This document shows positions 56,650-64,000 of a DNA stretch of 64,000 nt, in pieces; the stretch's first letter is position 1, and each line of letters opens with the position of its first letter. The DNA is from Antarctobacter heliothermus. Lineage in GTDB: Bacteria; Pseudomonadota; Alphaproteobacteria; Rhodobacterales; Rhodobacteraceae. The position numbers were made by a program, and so were the translations under genes. The stretch covers positions 2,302,501-2,366,500 of the forward strand of contig NZ_CP022540.1 in assembly GCF_002237555.1 (NCBI RefSeq). The letters are read 5' to 3'. The notes under the pieces were generated by a model. That model searched no databases. It was not told the DNA's origin and saw only the letters and a program-made list of their open reading frames with translations.

Positions 56650-57481
56650 GGGTCAGGATTCATTAATTTTGGTCGCGCAGCATGATTCACGGCTCGGAAA
56701 ATGGAGCGGTGACATGAACGATCTCTTCTGGCTGACCGACCCGCAGATGGCCCGTCTGGCGCCTTTCTTTCCCAAGTCCCATGGTAAGCCTCGGGTCGAT
56801 GACAGACGCGTGTTGAGTGGGATTATCTTCATCAATCGCAATGGCTTGCGGTGGCGCGATGCCCCTGCCGCCTGTGGGCCGCACAAAACGCTCTACAGCC
56901 GGTGGAAGCGGTGGAGCAAAAAAAGGATCTTTGCGCGGATGATGGTCGGGCTGGCGGCAGAACACGGCGAAGAGAAGACCGTGATGATCGATGCGACATA
57001 CCTGAAGGCACACCGAACGGCGACCAGCATGGCCGCCAAAAAGGGGGACGTGGCCGCCTGATCGGTCGCACCAAGGGCGGCATGAACACCAAACTGCACG
57101 CCATCTGCGACAGCCAGGGGCGGCCCATCGACCTGTTCGTAACCGCTGGACAGGTGAGCGACTATATCGGCGCACGCGCGATGCTCCGCGGCTTGCCAAA
57201 CGTCAAATGGATGCTCGCGGATCACGGCTATGACGCTGACTGGTTCAAAGAAGCGTTGCAGGACAAGGGCATACGCGCCTGCATCCCCGGTCGGAAATAA
57301 CGCAAGACGCCGGTCAAATACGACAAGCGCCGATTCAAGCGGCGAAACCGCATCGAGATCATGTTCGGCAGACTTAAGGATTGGAGGAGGGTCGCCACCC
57401 GCTATGATCGATGCCCAAAGGTGTTCCTCTCAGCCATCGCCCTCGCGGCGGTCGTCATCTATTGGTTACGAATCCTGACGC
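56650..57481 (+). mobile_element. IS5-family (IS427-like) element, defective
   Basis: An 832-bp element with imperfect terminal repeats (left GGGTCAGGATTCATTAA; complement of right GCGTCAGGATTCGTAA) and a TA duplication (56648-56649, 57482-57483), as in IS427-group elements. It carries a two-frame transposase gene. It truncates the methyltransferase gene. Confidence 0.85.
56714..57481 (+). pseudogene. IS5-family transposase with premature stop
   Basis: ORF A (56714-57061, MNDLFWLTDPQMARLAPFFP) has the first DDE acidic residue in VMIDATYLKAH. A -1 frameshift at the slippery AAAAAGGGGG (57038-57047) would join it to ORF B (GRLIGRTKGGMNTKLHAICD ... LADHGYDADWF). ORF B meets TAA at 57298-57300 after CIPGRK, then stays open in the same frame with RIEIMFGRLKDWRRVATRYDR, the catalytic-Glu region. 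The stop (probably CAA to TAA) separates the third catalytic residue, so the element is likely inactive. Confidence 0.85.
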
Positions 57482-57531
57482 TAGCGATTGACCGCAAAGG
57501 GCCGGTCATGAAGCAGGCGTTGGCGGGCCCC

Positions 57532-58575
57532 TCATGCTTTGTCATTTTCCTCATTTCTCTTGGGACGAGAGAATAGAAATTGCAGAAGCGTCAAGACCCC
57601 TCCAAGGGCGCCCATCAAGAGGACAACCGGATCCGACCCCAACGAATCTATGATCGTGGGGCCAATCACAACCGGGTCGGTCCGAAAATAAAGAAGCGTT
57701 AAATCAACTGGCGCATAGTCTGAAATCGCGGTGACCCTCATTATGGATGTGTCCGGGTCGGGTATGGAAATTTGCAGTCTGGCCTGCGCCGCCGGGACAC
57801 CCATCGGAGGGACCAGTGCGTCGTCTTCTTGCGCGCTGGACTGATGCAGGCACTCCCTGCCACGATCTGTAAAAAGCACCTTCAGGCGCGATTGCAGATC
57901 CCCGTCGTGCCGACAGAAAAAGAGTTGGGCACCGGACCTGACCTCGCCGGTTTTCAGGATGCGGCGCCCGAACCCCAGAGCACTTGACGGTGTGTCTCCG
58001 TTGATTTGGTAGTTGCCCTCCGTCAATGGAATTCCATCCGCTTCAATCGGCCCCGCCCCAAGCACAGCAAGGCCTGAAATCGACAGACTGCCGAACCTTG
58101 TGAGCGCCTCCTTTTCCAGGATGAGACCGCCGCGCAACAATTTTCCGACGTCTGTTTCGGCGTATTCGTCGGGAACGCTTATCACTCGGATCGCCAACCA
58201 GTCGGCGCCGATTGAAAACGTCAATTCCGTGCCCTTTGGCAAAACAGCCGCGAATGTTTCGCCGGGAGGCGCTGACAGGTCGTGGGTTCTACTGTTGCAG
58301 CCAGATTCAACCTTTGCCGTGCTCAGCATGATCTCTGACTTTGCGCGCGCGCGGCACACGCGTGCCCCGAGAAAGGTCTTGTTCATTTCACTAGTCAGCG
58401 TCACGTGCAGTGTTCCGGTGTCAGCCTGCACAAGAACGCTGCGTGAGCGGGTATTCTCGTACCATTTCGGTCCGACGACGGACAACAGTACGACACTCAA
58501 GATCGTCAGCTTGCGCCTGTTTCGCAGGATCCATGCCCAAACTTGTCCGCTCAAAGACCCAACGTTTTCAGCCAT
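57532..58575 (-). CDS. Unrecognised two-TM envelope protein (island gene A)
   Basis: A 347-aa protein with an N-terminal membrane anchor (about 23-38, LTILSVVLLSVVG), a large probably periplasmic domain (about 45-305) containing five cysteines, and a C-terminal membrane segment (about 315-335) followed by a basic tail FSRPKRNEENDKA. No domain is recognised. GAGGGGG precedes the ATG. It is encoded 9 nt after gene B, so the pair probably forms an operon. Lower GC and codon use unlike the sox region point to acquired DNA. Confidence 0.8.
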   Translation of the reverse strand: MAENVGSLSGQVWAWILRNRRKLTILSVVLLSVVGPKWYENTRSRSVLVQADTGTLHVTLTSEMNKTFLGARVCRARAKSEIMLSTAKVESGCNSRTHDLSAPPGETFAAVLPKGTELTFSIGADWLAIRVISVPDEYAETDVGKLLRGGLILEKEALTRFGSLSISGLAVLGAGPIEADGIPLTEGNYQINGDTPSSALGFGRRILKTGEVRSGAQLFFCRHDGDLQSRLKVLFTDRGRECLHQSSAQEDDALVPPMGVPAAQARLQISIPDPDTSIMRVTAISDYAPVDLTLLYFRTDPVVIGPTIIDSLGSDPVVLLMGALGGVLTLLQFLFSRPKRNEENDKA

Positions 58576-58584
58576 GTCGCCCCC

Positions 58585-59286
58585 TCAGTCGCGCGGCCGA
58601 ACGGGTGACACTTCTAAAACGAAGGATTCTTCAGTATTGCTGCGCGTTATGAAAAAGGTCAGCCTTGCATTCTTGTCCGGCGGAAGAAATTCCGTAGGGA
58701 TCGCGCAATCGGCGGTGTATTTGAGGCCGGTCAGTTCAGACACGTCTTTGCAGGCCTCAAAAAAACGATCGCCACGTCCAACCGCGACCGAAGAGGGGTT
58801 TCCGGCAGCGTTGAGATAAACGTGAAGCACCGAATTCTGTGTGCGCGGTGTGGCCCGCCACAGGGTCGGAACCGCCGTCCGGTTGCGGTTGCCGCATCGG
58901 TCCGGCACGACGAGCGCAACAGCCGTCCGATCCGCAAGAAAGTCAGCGTGTTCGCCAGTGTACGGAAAATCCGCGCTATCAATGTCAAAGCCGGGTGGGA
59001 CCATGTAGGTGTTTTCGGCCTCGTACCGTCCATCTTTAGAAACGATCCGCACGCAGACAGGGACGGGCTTTTCAGGGCGCTTCCAAAATGTTGGTATACC
59101 GGTGATCACCGTGGGTGGCAGATCCGAGGGCGAGTCGTCGGTCAGCATGACGCCCATCACGATATCCCCGGACACTTTGGACGTTTCGCTTACGGTCTCA
59201 TGGAAAACATCCTTTTCCAAACCGATTCCCTGTGCCAAGCTTGGAAGAGGAAAGAATATTAAAATAAAAAGGGCTTTAATTGACAT
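58585..59286 (-). CDS. Unrecognised secreted protein (island gene B)
   Basis: A 233-aa protein with a signal peptide (about 1-18, FFPLPSLAQ) and a mature part with four Cys (VCVRI; DRCGN; ACKDVSEL; ADCAIP) likely forming disulfides. The segment IVMGVMLTDDSPSDLPPTVITGIP opens the mature domain. No family is identified. ATG 59286 is preferred over an upstream TTG because GCGGA lies just before it. Its start is 15 nt from the divergent protease gene. It is co-directional with gene A. Confidence 0.8.
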   Translation of the reverse strand: MSIKALFILIFFPLPSLAQGIGLEKDVFHETVSETSKVSGDIVMGVMLTDDSPSDLPPTVITGIPTFWKRPEKPVPVCVRIVSKDGRYEAENTYMVPPGFDIDSADFPYTGEHADFLADRTAVALVVPDRCGNRNRTAVPTLWRATPRTQNSVLHVYLNAAGNPSSVAVGRGDRFFEACKDVSELTGLKYTADCAIPTEFLPPDKNARLTFFITRSNTEESFVLEVSPVRPRD

Positions 59287-59301
59287 GGTTCCGCTCAACT
59301 G

Positions 59302-60390
59302 ATGTTTCGCTTCCAGTGGAAAAATAGTATCGGCTTTCTGCTATTGTGGCTAGTCCTTGGATCGACGGCACAAGCACGTGTCGTCGGGGTCGAAGATGGC
59401 GCCGGTTCGGGGTTCATGTACACCCACCGCGGCAATTGCTTTCTGATACTTCCAACGCATTTGCACGGCCTCATGCGGGAGGGGATCCGGATCGGGGCCC
59501 CCCAAAGCGGAGAAATTGGCACGGCGCAGATTGTCTATCAGGCGCCGGGGGGATCAGATATTTCTCTGGCTCTGGTGCGTGGTGGTATCACCCGCGATTG
59601 CGGGGCGCAGTGGGCCGAACTGCCGCGCAGCCTCTCTGGCGATCTTGATATCGGCGGCGGCGTATTACTTGAACGCGCCCGGCAGAAATCGACAGAGGGG
59701 CGGCAGGTCATTATCCATAGCAAGAACTTCCGACAAGTGCGTCTGGTCCCCGCTGCGGGCGAGGCGGTGGATCTGTTCGGCGGCACAAGCGGCGCAATCG
59801 CGTTTCGCGGCGCGGTTCCGATTGCCATGGTGCTGGATGCGGAAAGCACGGACGCAGTCTGGGCGACGCGGATGGATGAGATCGTGAACCTTCTGGCGCG
59901 TTTTATGGGAGAAGTTCCGCTGGCCGACGATTGCGCTGAAGGCGGCGTTTTATCAGAGGCCTGCGCGGCGGCCCCCGCCCCTGTCGCGGGCGATCCCTTT
60001 GAAATCACCGCTTGGTCGGCCCATCCGGTCGAAGGCGCGGCTGATCCCGCCGGGATGGTGGCCGGAGAAGGAGCCTACGTCGCGTCGCTGGTTGCCGGTA
60101 TGGCTTTTGAGCTGCAACTACAACTTACGGAAACCGACAGGCTCAGCCGGGTACAGATTTTCACCGATCCGAGTAGTGGGCAGGCCGTGCCGAAAACAAT
60201 CGAAATCATCACCGACATGGCAAACGGGCGATCCAAGCGCCCCAATCCGATGCCATTGCGCGATATGTCCCCCGACGGGGTCTATGAAAACCGTGTGGGC
60301 GAACGATTTGCGAAGGTGGTGACGATCCGCGTGATTTCGTCCTGGGGCGGCGGATCGCCGGTCCGGATAGACCGGATCGTGATCGACTGA
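59302..60390 (+). CDS. Secreted trypsin-like serine protease with C-terminal beta domain (island gene C)
   Basis: A 362-aa protein. A signal peptide (about 1-25, GSTAQA) is followed by a chymotrypsin-fold protease with a visible triad: His53 (FLILPTHLHG), Asp86 (GGSDISLALV) and Ser163 (FGGTSGAIAF). After an Ala/Asp/Cys linker (about 205-230), residues 232-362 form a separate beta-rich domain resembling discoidin/galactose-binding modules (LSRVQIFTDPSSGQAVPKTIEII). No ribosome site is obvious. It ends directly against paralogue D1 with no gap (TGATCA shared). Confidence 0.78.
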   Translation: MFRFQWKNSIGFLLLWLVLGSTAQARVVGVEDGAGSGFMYTHRGNCFLILPTHLHGLMREGIRIGAPQSGEIGTAQIVYQAPGGSDISLALVRGGITRDCGAQWAELPRSLSGDLDIGGGVLLERARQKSTEGRQVIIHSKNFRQVRLVPAAGEAVDLFGGTSGAIAFRGAVPIAMVLDAESTDAVWATRMDEIVNLLARFMGEVPLADDCAEGGVLSEACAAAPAPVAGDPFEITAWSAHPVEGAADPAGMVAGEGAYVASLVAGMAFELQLQLTETDRLSRVQIFTDPSSGQAVPKTIEIITDMANGRSKRPNPMPLRDMSPDGVYENRVGERFAKVVTIRVISSWGGGSPVRIDRIVID

Positions 60391-61002
60391 TCAACGCCCT
60401 AGGTCGATAACAACTTCGGTCCGGTAGCCACCAATCATGGGTGTTCCCATAAGGCGGCCTGAATCGTCGAGAGCGACCTGCGCCCAACCGTCCATTCGAA
60501 TGCTGATTTCGCCGGAATTGATCCGAAATAGACAGTAACGGCTTTCCCGCAGGTCCACCCAGCACTTTGCGTCTTCCGAGTACTGCCCGACCGCAAGGGG
60601 GACGCGGGCGGATTTGTCGGCATTTATCGTACCGCGGAAGTGCTTAACTCTATTCCGGAAGTTGTTATTAATATCCCTTTCTTCCGGATACCAGCGCGAC
60701 ACAAGGATTGGCTGAGAGTCGAAGACTGCTGTAACTGCGGCCATCCGTATAGCGGGGTTCGTACTGGACAACCCGTGCTCAATGGCCATCTGTTTTTGTT
60801 GCGTGTCGCCTTTTGTGATCAACAATTGCATGGCGGTCATTGCCCGATCGGGATCAGGATCGTTCAGGCGGTCGCGGAAGGCCGCCATTTGATCGCTGCG
60901 CGAATCCATAGCCTTATCAAGATCATCCAGACTCACCTGAGCTGCTGCGCTCGACGCACAAACAAGACTAAGGCCCACCAAGGCCGCACGAATCATATTC
61001 AT
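60391..61002 (-). CDS. Exported HEAT-like paralogue D1
   Basis: A 203-aa protein: signal peptide 1-21 (SSAAAQ), then QVSLDDLDKAMDSRSDQMAAF and a helical-repeat segment (DRAMTAMQLLITKGDTQQKQMAIEHGLSSTNPAIRMAAVTAV) that looks HEAT-like. A beta-rich C-terminal domain carries two Cys (C-x9-C) and the pattern LDDSGRLMG. It is about 40% identical by eye to D2 in the N-terminal half. It is third in the D3-D2-D1 operon, 26 nt after D2. No known family is assigned. Confidence 0.78.
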   Translation of the reverse strand: MNMIRAALVGLSLVCASSAAAQVSLDDLDKAMDSRSDQMAAFRDRLNDPDPDRAMTAMQLLITKGDTQQKQMAIEHGLSSTNPAIRMAAVTAVFDSQPILVSRWYPEERDINNNFRNRVKHFRGTINADKSARVPLAVGQYSEDAKCWVDLRESRYCLFRINSGEISIRMDGWAQVALDDSGRLMGTPMIGGYRTEVVIDLGR

Positions 61003-61028
61003 ACAGGGGAATTCCTTTTACAGACCGG

Positions 61029-61637
61029 TCATTCGTTCAAATCGATAGTGGCGTTTGTCAGGTTGTCGTTTATGGCCTGTTGGCCGATCAATTTTCCAGA
61101 ATTGTCCAGAGTGTAGTTCCCCCAGCTTCCGCCAAAGTTAATGTTTACGACCTCGCCTCGCATTCGGGCCAAGCAGGGAGTGTAGACGCCATGTGTATAG
61201 GTCCAGCATTGTTCTTTTTCGTCGAAGCCAGAAATTTTGCGGAGAACTTCGGAAGACTTGTCGTCTTTAACGACACCAGCGCTTTGTTTTATCGTTCTAA
61301 AATAATATGTGTCCGGCTCTTCAGAGACCGGTACGAAGGTCAAAACCAACGTCGGTTTGGAATCAAGGATCGCGCGCAGGGTGGTGGCGCGGATTGCCGA
61401 GTCCGTGCTTTGCAACCCATGGCGGATCGCAAGGCGGCGCTGATCGGGGTCGCCTTTGACAATCAACAATTTCAACACCGCAAGCGCGCGGTCAGGGTCC
61501 GCGTCGTTCAGTCGATCCTGAAACGCCCGCAGTTCCTTGCTTCGCGCATCCATCACCTCATCAGCATCGTCCAGACTTACTTGCGCGGCAACGGCTGAGG
61601 CGGCCAACACAACGATCAGTGCTATCATTAATCTCAT
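61029..61637 (-). CDS. Exported HEAT-like paralogue D2
   Basis: A 202-aa protein: signal peptide 1-18 (ASAVAAQ), the same opening QVSLDDADEVMDARSKELRAF, helical repeats (DRALAVLKLLIVKGDPDQRRLAIRHGLQSTDSAIRATTLRAIL) and a C-terminal domain with C-x10-C and LDNSGKLIG. It starts within the stop codon of D3 (ATGA), so translation is coupled. Closest relative in the window is D1. Confidence 0.78.
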   Translation of the reverse strand: MRLMIALIVVLAASAVAAQVSLDDADEVMDARSKELRAFQDRLNDADPDRALAVLKLLIVKGDPDQRRLAIRHGLQSTDSAIRATTLRAILDSKPTLVLTFVPVSEEPDTYYFRTIKQSAGVVKDDKSSEVLRKISGFDEKEQCWTYTHGVYTPCLARMRGEVVNINFGGSWGNYTLDNSGKLIGQQAINDNLTNATIDLNE

Positions 61638-62257
61638 CGGAATTCGATCCTCGCTGGGAAAACGGACTTCGTGTTGAATCTCATGATCTGCCCCGCAAGA
61701 GCGCCGGTCTCATCGAGGGCGAACTGGCCCGAAAGCCCGTCACCGTAGTTAAAGACCATGTCCACGCGAATGCCAGAAACGCTGAGGTTGCGCCCCGGAT
61801 AGCATTCTGACGAGGCATCGACGTTGATGCACTGCGTATCGGGGAACTTTTCTCGAAGAGTCCAGGTTTGCAATGGACCGAACCAGTCATTCAGATTCGA
61901 TTTTTCCTCTGTGTCGAGATCCGTCGTGTCGACGATGACAGACACTGAATCTTTTCGAGCCAGCGCCTCCCAAAGCGCCCTTGCGCGGATCCGGGAGTCC
62001 GTGGCGGATAGCGCTGAATTTATGGCCACCTCTATCAAGGTGGCATCGCCAGATTCGACCATCACATCAAAGGCGGCAAGCGCTCGGTTGGCGTCTGCTC
62101 CCTGCAGGATCTCGATAAGTTGTTGATATTGCCCACTTCGCGTATCAATGCGCGAGAGCAAGGCGTCTATATCGGCGATCTGGGCTTGGGCCGGTACTGA
62201 AAGAGCCACCGCCACGATGGCCACCGAAGAGTGTTTAATCATATTCTTCATATGCAT
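61634..62257 (-). CDS. Exported HEAT-like paralogue D3
   Basis: A 207-aa protein, the most divergent copy: signal peptide about 1-25 (VPAQAQ), helices IDTRSGQYQQLIEILQGADANRALAAFDVMVESGD and ATDSRIRARALWEAL matching D1/D2, then a C-terminal domain with C-x8-C and LDETGALAG. It is first gene of the D operon; the promoter should lie in the 107 nt up to the IS5-family element at 62365, which may have altered its expression. Confidence 0.76.
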   Translation of the reverse strand: MHMKNMIKHSSVAIVAVALSVPAQAQIADIDALLSRIDTRSGQYQQLIEILQGADANRALAAFDVMVESGDATLIEVAINSALSATDSRIRARALWEALARKDSVSVIVDTTDLDTEEKSNLNDWFGPLQTWTLREKFPDTQCINVDASSECYPGRNLSVSGIRVDMVFNYGDGLSGQFALDETGALAGQIMRFNTKSVFPARIEFR

Positions 62258-62364
62258 AATCCAAACAACGAAAATGCCAGATTATGGAAGTATTCCAAAT
62301 TTTTGTCTTTTGGGCAAGGTATTAGAATATTATAGCAACAGACGATGCCCGAGCCGAATGGTTA

Positions 62365-63215
62365 GGTTATGTTGACAAAAGGGATTCCCACCGACCGCTG
62401 ATCGTGATTCAAGCTGGTATTTGCAATGGAGATCAGCTTGGCACGAGACCTCATGTCGGACGAGGAGTGGACATTCTTTGAACAGTTCATCCTGGCCGTT
62501 CGCGCCCCGAATGGGCGCAAACCGACCAACCACCGCATTGTTCTTGATGGAATTTTCTGGATAGCGCGAACAGGAGCGCCGTGGCGTGACCTGCCGGAAG
62601 AGTTCGGCAAATGGTCGAGCGTTTATCGCCAGTTCCGACGCTGGACACTGGCAGGACTATGGGAAGAGATCATGGACGCCCTGAACGACAGCGGGGCCGT
62701 GCCGGACGCCCTACAAATGATCGACAGCACTGTAATTCGCGCGCACCATCAGGCAGCGGGCGCAAAAGGGGGACTCCGCGGCAGGGTTTTGGCCGCTCAA
62801 GAGGTGGCTTCACGACCAAGATCCATCTCCGCGTCAATGCAGCAGGTCTGCCCATGAGAACCGAGATCACGCCCGGTCAGACTTCCGACTATCTGGGGTT
62901 CGATCTGGTCATGGCCGACAACCTGCCTGAACCGCGCGTCCTGTTGGCCGATAGAGGCTATGATTCTGATAGAATACGCAAAAAAAAGGATGCCCGGGAT
63001 GTTCTAACCCAAATCCCGATGCGCAAATCACGCAAGATGCGTGTCGGTGTCGATCATTCGCTGTATTCCTTGCGCAACCTGGTCGAGCGCTGCTTCAACA
63101 AGCTCAAAAACGCCCGCCGCGTCGCAACCCGCTATGACAAGACCGCCGGGAGCTTCCTCGGCTTCATAGACATAACGTCAATCCGCCTTTGGCTGCAGCT
63201 TTTGTCAACATGACC
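62365..63215 (+). mobile_element. IS5-family element, apparently complete
   Basis: An 851-bp element. Terminal repeats GGTTATGTTGACAAAAG (left) and GGTCATGTTGACAAAAG (complement of right end) differ at one position. TA duplications lie at 62363-62364 and 63216-63217. It carries one transposase gene in two overlapping frames with a plausible -1 slippery site and no other visible damage. It lies between the D operon and the lectin-like pseudogene. Confidence 0.88.
62426..63213 (+). CDS. IS5-family transposase (two frames, -1 frameshift expected)
   Basis: The first frame (MSDEEWTFFEQFILA ... PNGRKPTNHRIVLDGIFWIARTGAPWRDLP) contains the first catalytic Asp (QMIDSTVIRAHH). At AAAAGGGGG (62764-62772) a -1 shift enters the second frame (FGRSRGGFTTKIHLRVNAAGLPM; VLLADRGYDSD with the second Asp; LVERCFNKLKNARRVATRYDK with the catalytic Glu region), ending at the TGA at 63211-63213, 2 nt before the element end. 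Frameshift-made transposases are normal in this group. It is likely functional. Confidence 0.85.
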
Positions 63216-63232
63216 TAGCAAACGCCCCTCCG

Positions 63233-63754
63233 ATGCGCTCCGCACTTGTGGCCGCGATTTTAAGCCTCATCCTGCCGTATGGCGCACTGGCGCAAAGCCC
63301 GGTCATCCAGACCGAAGGGCCGATCATCCAACTTGCGGACAATCTGGGTGAAGAGGCCATGTTCGGCTGGTGTATCGACACCGAAGGACGTGGGCGGACC
63401 GATCAGCTTCACGCGCATTCCTGCAAACCGACCGGGAACGATGTGCCGATCTTCTATGGCGCGGACAAAGGGCGCATTGAATCTGCGACTTACACCGGTC
63501 GGTGCATGGTGCACAAAGCGCCGGACAGCGAGGAAAAGCCGTTTGGATTGATCGCATGCGACGATACGGACCCGAACCAGCGCTTTGTCCATGACGCCGA
63601 AAGCGGGCAGATCCGTCTGGGTTCCGAGGCGACGTAATGAGTGACGGTCAGTGCCACCATCGACGATGCTGGACCCTTCCAGTCGAAAGACCTGCTTCTG
63701 GGGGCGTGCGACGACCTCGATCCGAGTTTCCCGACGTGGGCCATTCGCGGCTGA
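63233..63754 (+). pseudogene. Secreted ricin-B-lectin-like protein, interrupted by TAA TGA
   Basis: From ATG 63233: signal peptide (1-20, YGALAQ), then a beta-trefoil-like repeat CIDTEGRGRTDQLHAHSC and LIACDDTDPNQRFVHD. The frame ends with two consecutive stops (63635-63640), yet continues in the same frame for 37 codons, including LLLGACDDLDPSFPTWAIRG, a second copy of the LxACDDxDP motif, to a stop at 63752-63754. The intact gene probably had about 170 aa. The truncated 134-aa form could still be secreted. Confidence 0.7.
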
Positions 63755-64000
63755 ACGGTGTCTGCCGAATTCGCATCAAACAGGGGTCAGGCGGGGTTCT
63801 TATTCAGGAAGCAAGTCTCTCCGATGAGTTGTCTGCCTGACCGGCGTCCCGAGCCGATGGTCCTCCAGACACAGAGAAAGGCTTCACTCACTCCAAGCTG
63901 ACAAAAGCGTGAGCACTGCGACGGAACTTGCGGCAGGATGCGTATCAAGTGGGATGAGGCCCTCAGACAGGTAGAAAAACATGCGCCATCTATCAGACAG
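63755..64000. other. Window end, no gene recognised
   Basis: 246 nt after the lectin-like pseudogene. A reading frame to 63840 (ending DELSA) has no recognisable features, and the last 150 nt have no good start/ribosome-site combination. Genes may begin beyond the window. Confidence 0.4.

Noticed and set aside
57532..63754. Phage-defence system interpretation of the island cluster
   Set aside because: All proteins have export signals and none shows nuclease, helicase, nucleotide-cyclase or TIR-type features, so a cytoplasmic anti-phage role is not supported.

Overview
The window looks like a chromosome segment of a marine Rhodobacteraceae bacterium (Roseobacter group). This rests on gene content and order: a full sox thiosulfate-oxidation locus of the Paracoccus/Roseobacter type, accB-accC-aat near NDUFA12/MlaD/DUF2155 genes, GapR, an Anbu operon, and generally high GC. 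No species is claimed.

Layout. 1-3.2 kb: remains of a capsule-export locus (KpsS-like gene plus a Wza/KpsD-like lipoprotein gene) split by an intact IS256-family element with a 9-bp target duplication. 3.2-3.8 kb: riboflavin synthase. 3.9-16.7 kb: the sox locus, soxT-soxR-soxS on the minus strand and soxVW-XYZA-B-CDE-F on the plus strand. Terminator-like hairpins and ATTC-N8-GAAT operator-like inverted repeats divide it into several probable transcription units. 16.8-20.5 kb: CDF metal transporter, clpP, clpX, a Rid-family protein. 20.6-22.4 kb: an FkbM methyltransferase/GT61 fusion. 22.6-32.6 kb: NDUFA12, MlaD-like, DUF2155, an RND efflux pair, aat, accC, accB and an acyl-CoA ligase.

33.3-45.8 kb is a probable short-chain-acid module: acetyl-CoA synthetase, a five-gene Liv-type ABC importer, an ScfR-like XRE regulator, a single-domain response regulator, a small two-TM protein and a symporter-STAC-histidine kinase fusion. 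45.9-49.5 kb: a stand-alone FliM/FliN-like protein, then a persulfide-detoxification operon (Blh/ETHE1-like hydrolase, two half-size YeeE/YedE proteins, DUF442 sulfurtransferase). 49.5-54.3 kb: a DksA-like protein and the four-gene Anbu operon (ATP-grasp ligase, alpha-E, transglutaminase, Anbu). 54.4-56.2 kb: GapR, small proteins, tRNA-Thr.

From the tRNA-Thr to the end is an accessory island: a frameshifted and truncated C5 DNA methyltransferase, two IS5-family elements, a lectin-like pseudogene, and a compact cluster of six exported or membrane proteins I do not recognise as a known system. That cluster has a two-TM protein, a secreted protein, a trypsin-like protease with a visible His/Asp/Ser triad, and three tandem paralogues with HEAT-like N-terminal helices and a two-cysteine C-terminal domain. 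It is the best candidate here for an undescribed system. Sulfur oxidation (Sox), sulfane-sulfur import (SoxT, YeeE pair) and persulfide oxidation (Blh) may share one ArsR-type persulfide switch, SoxR.
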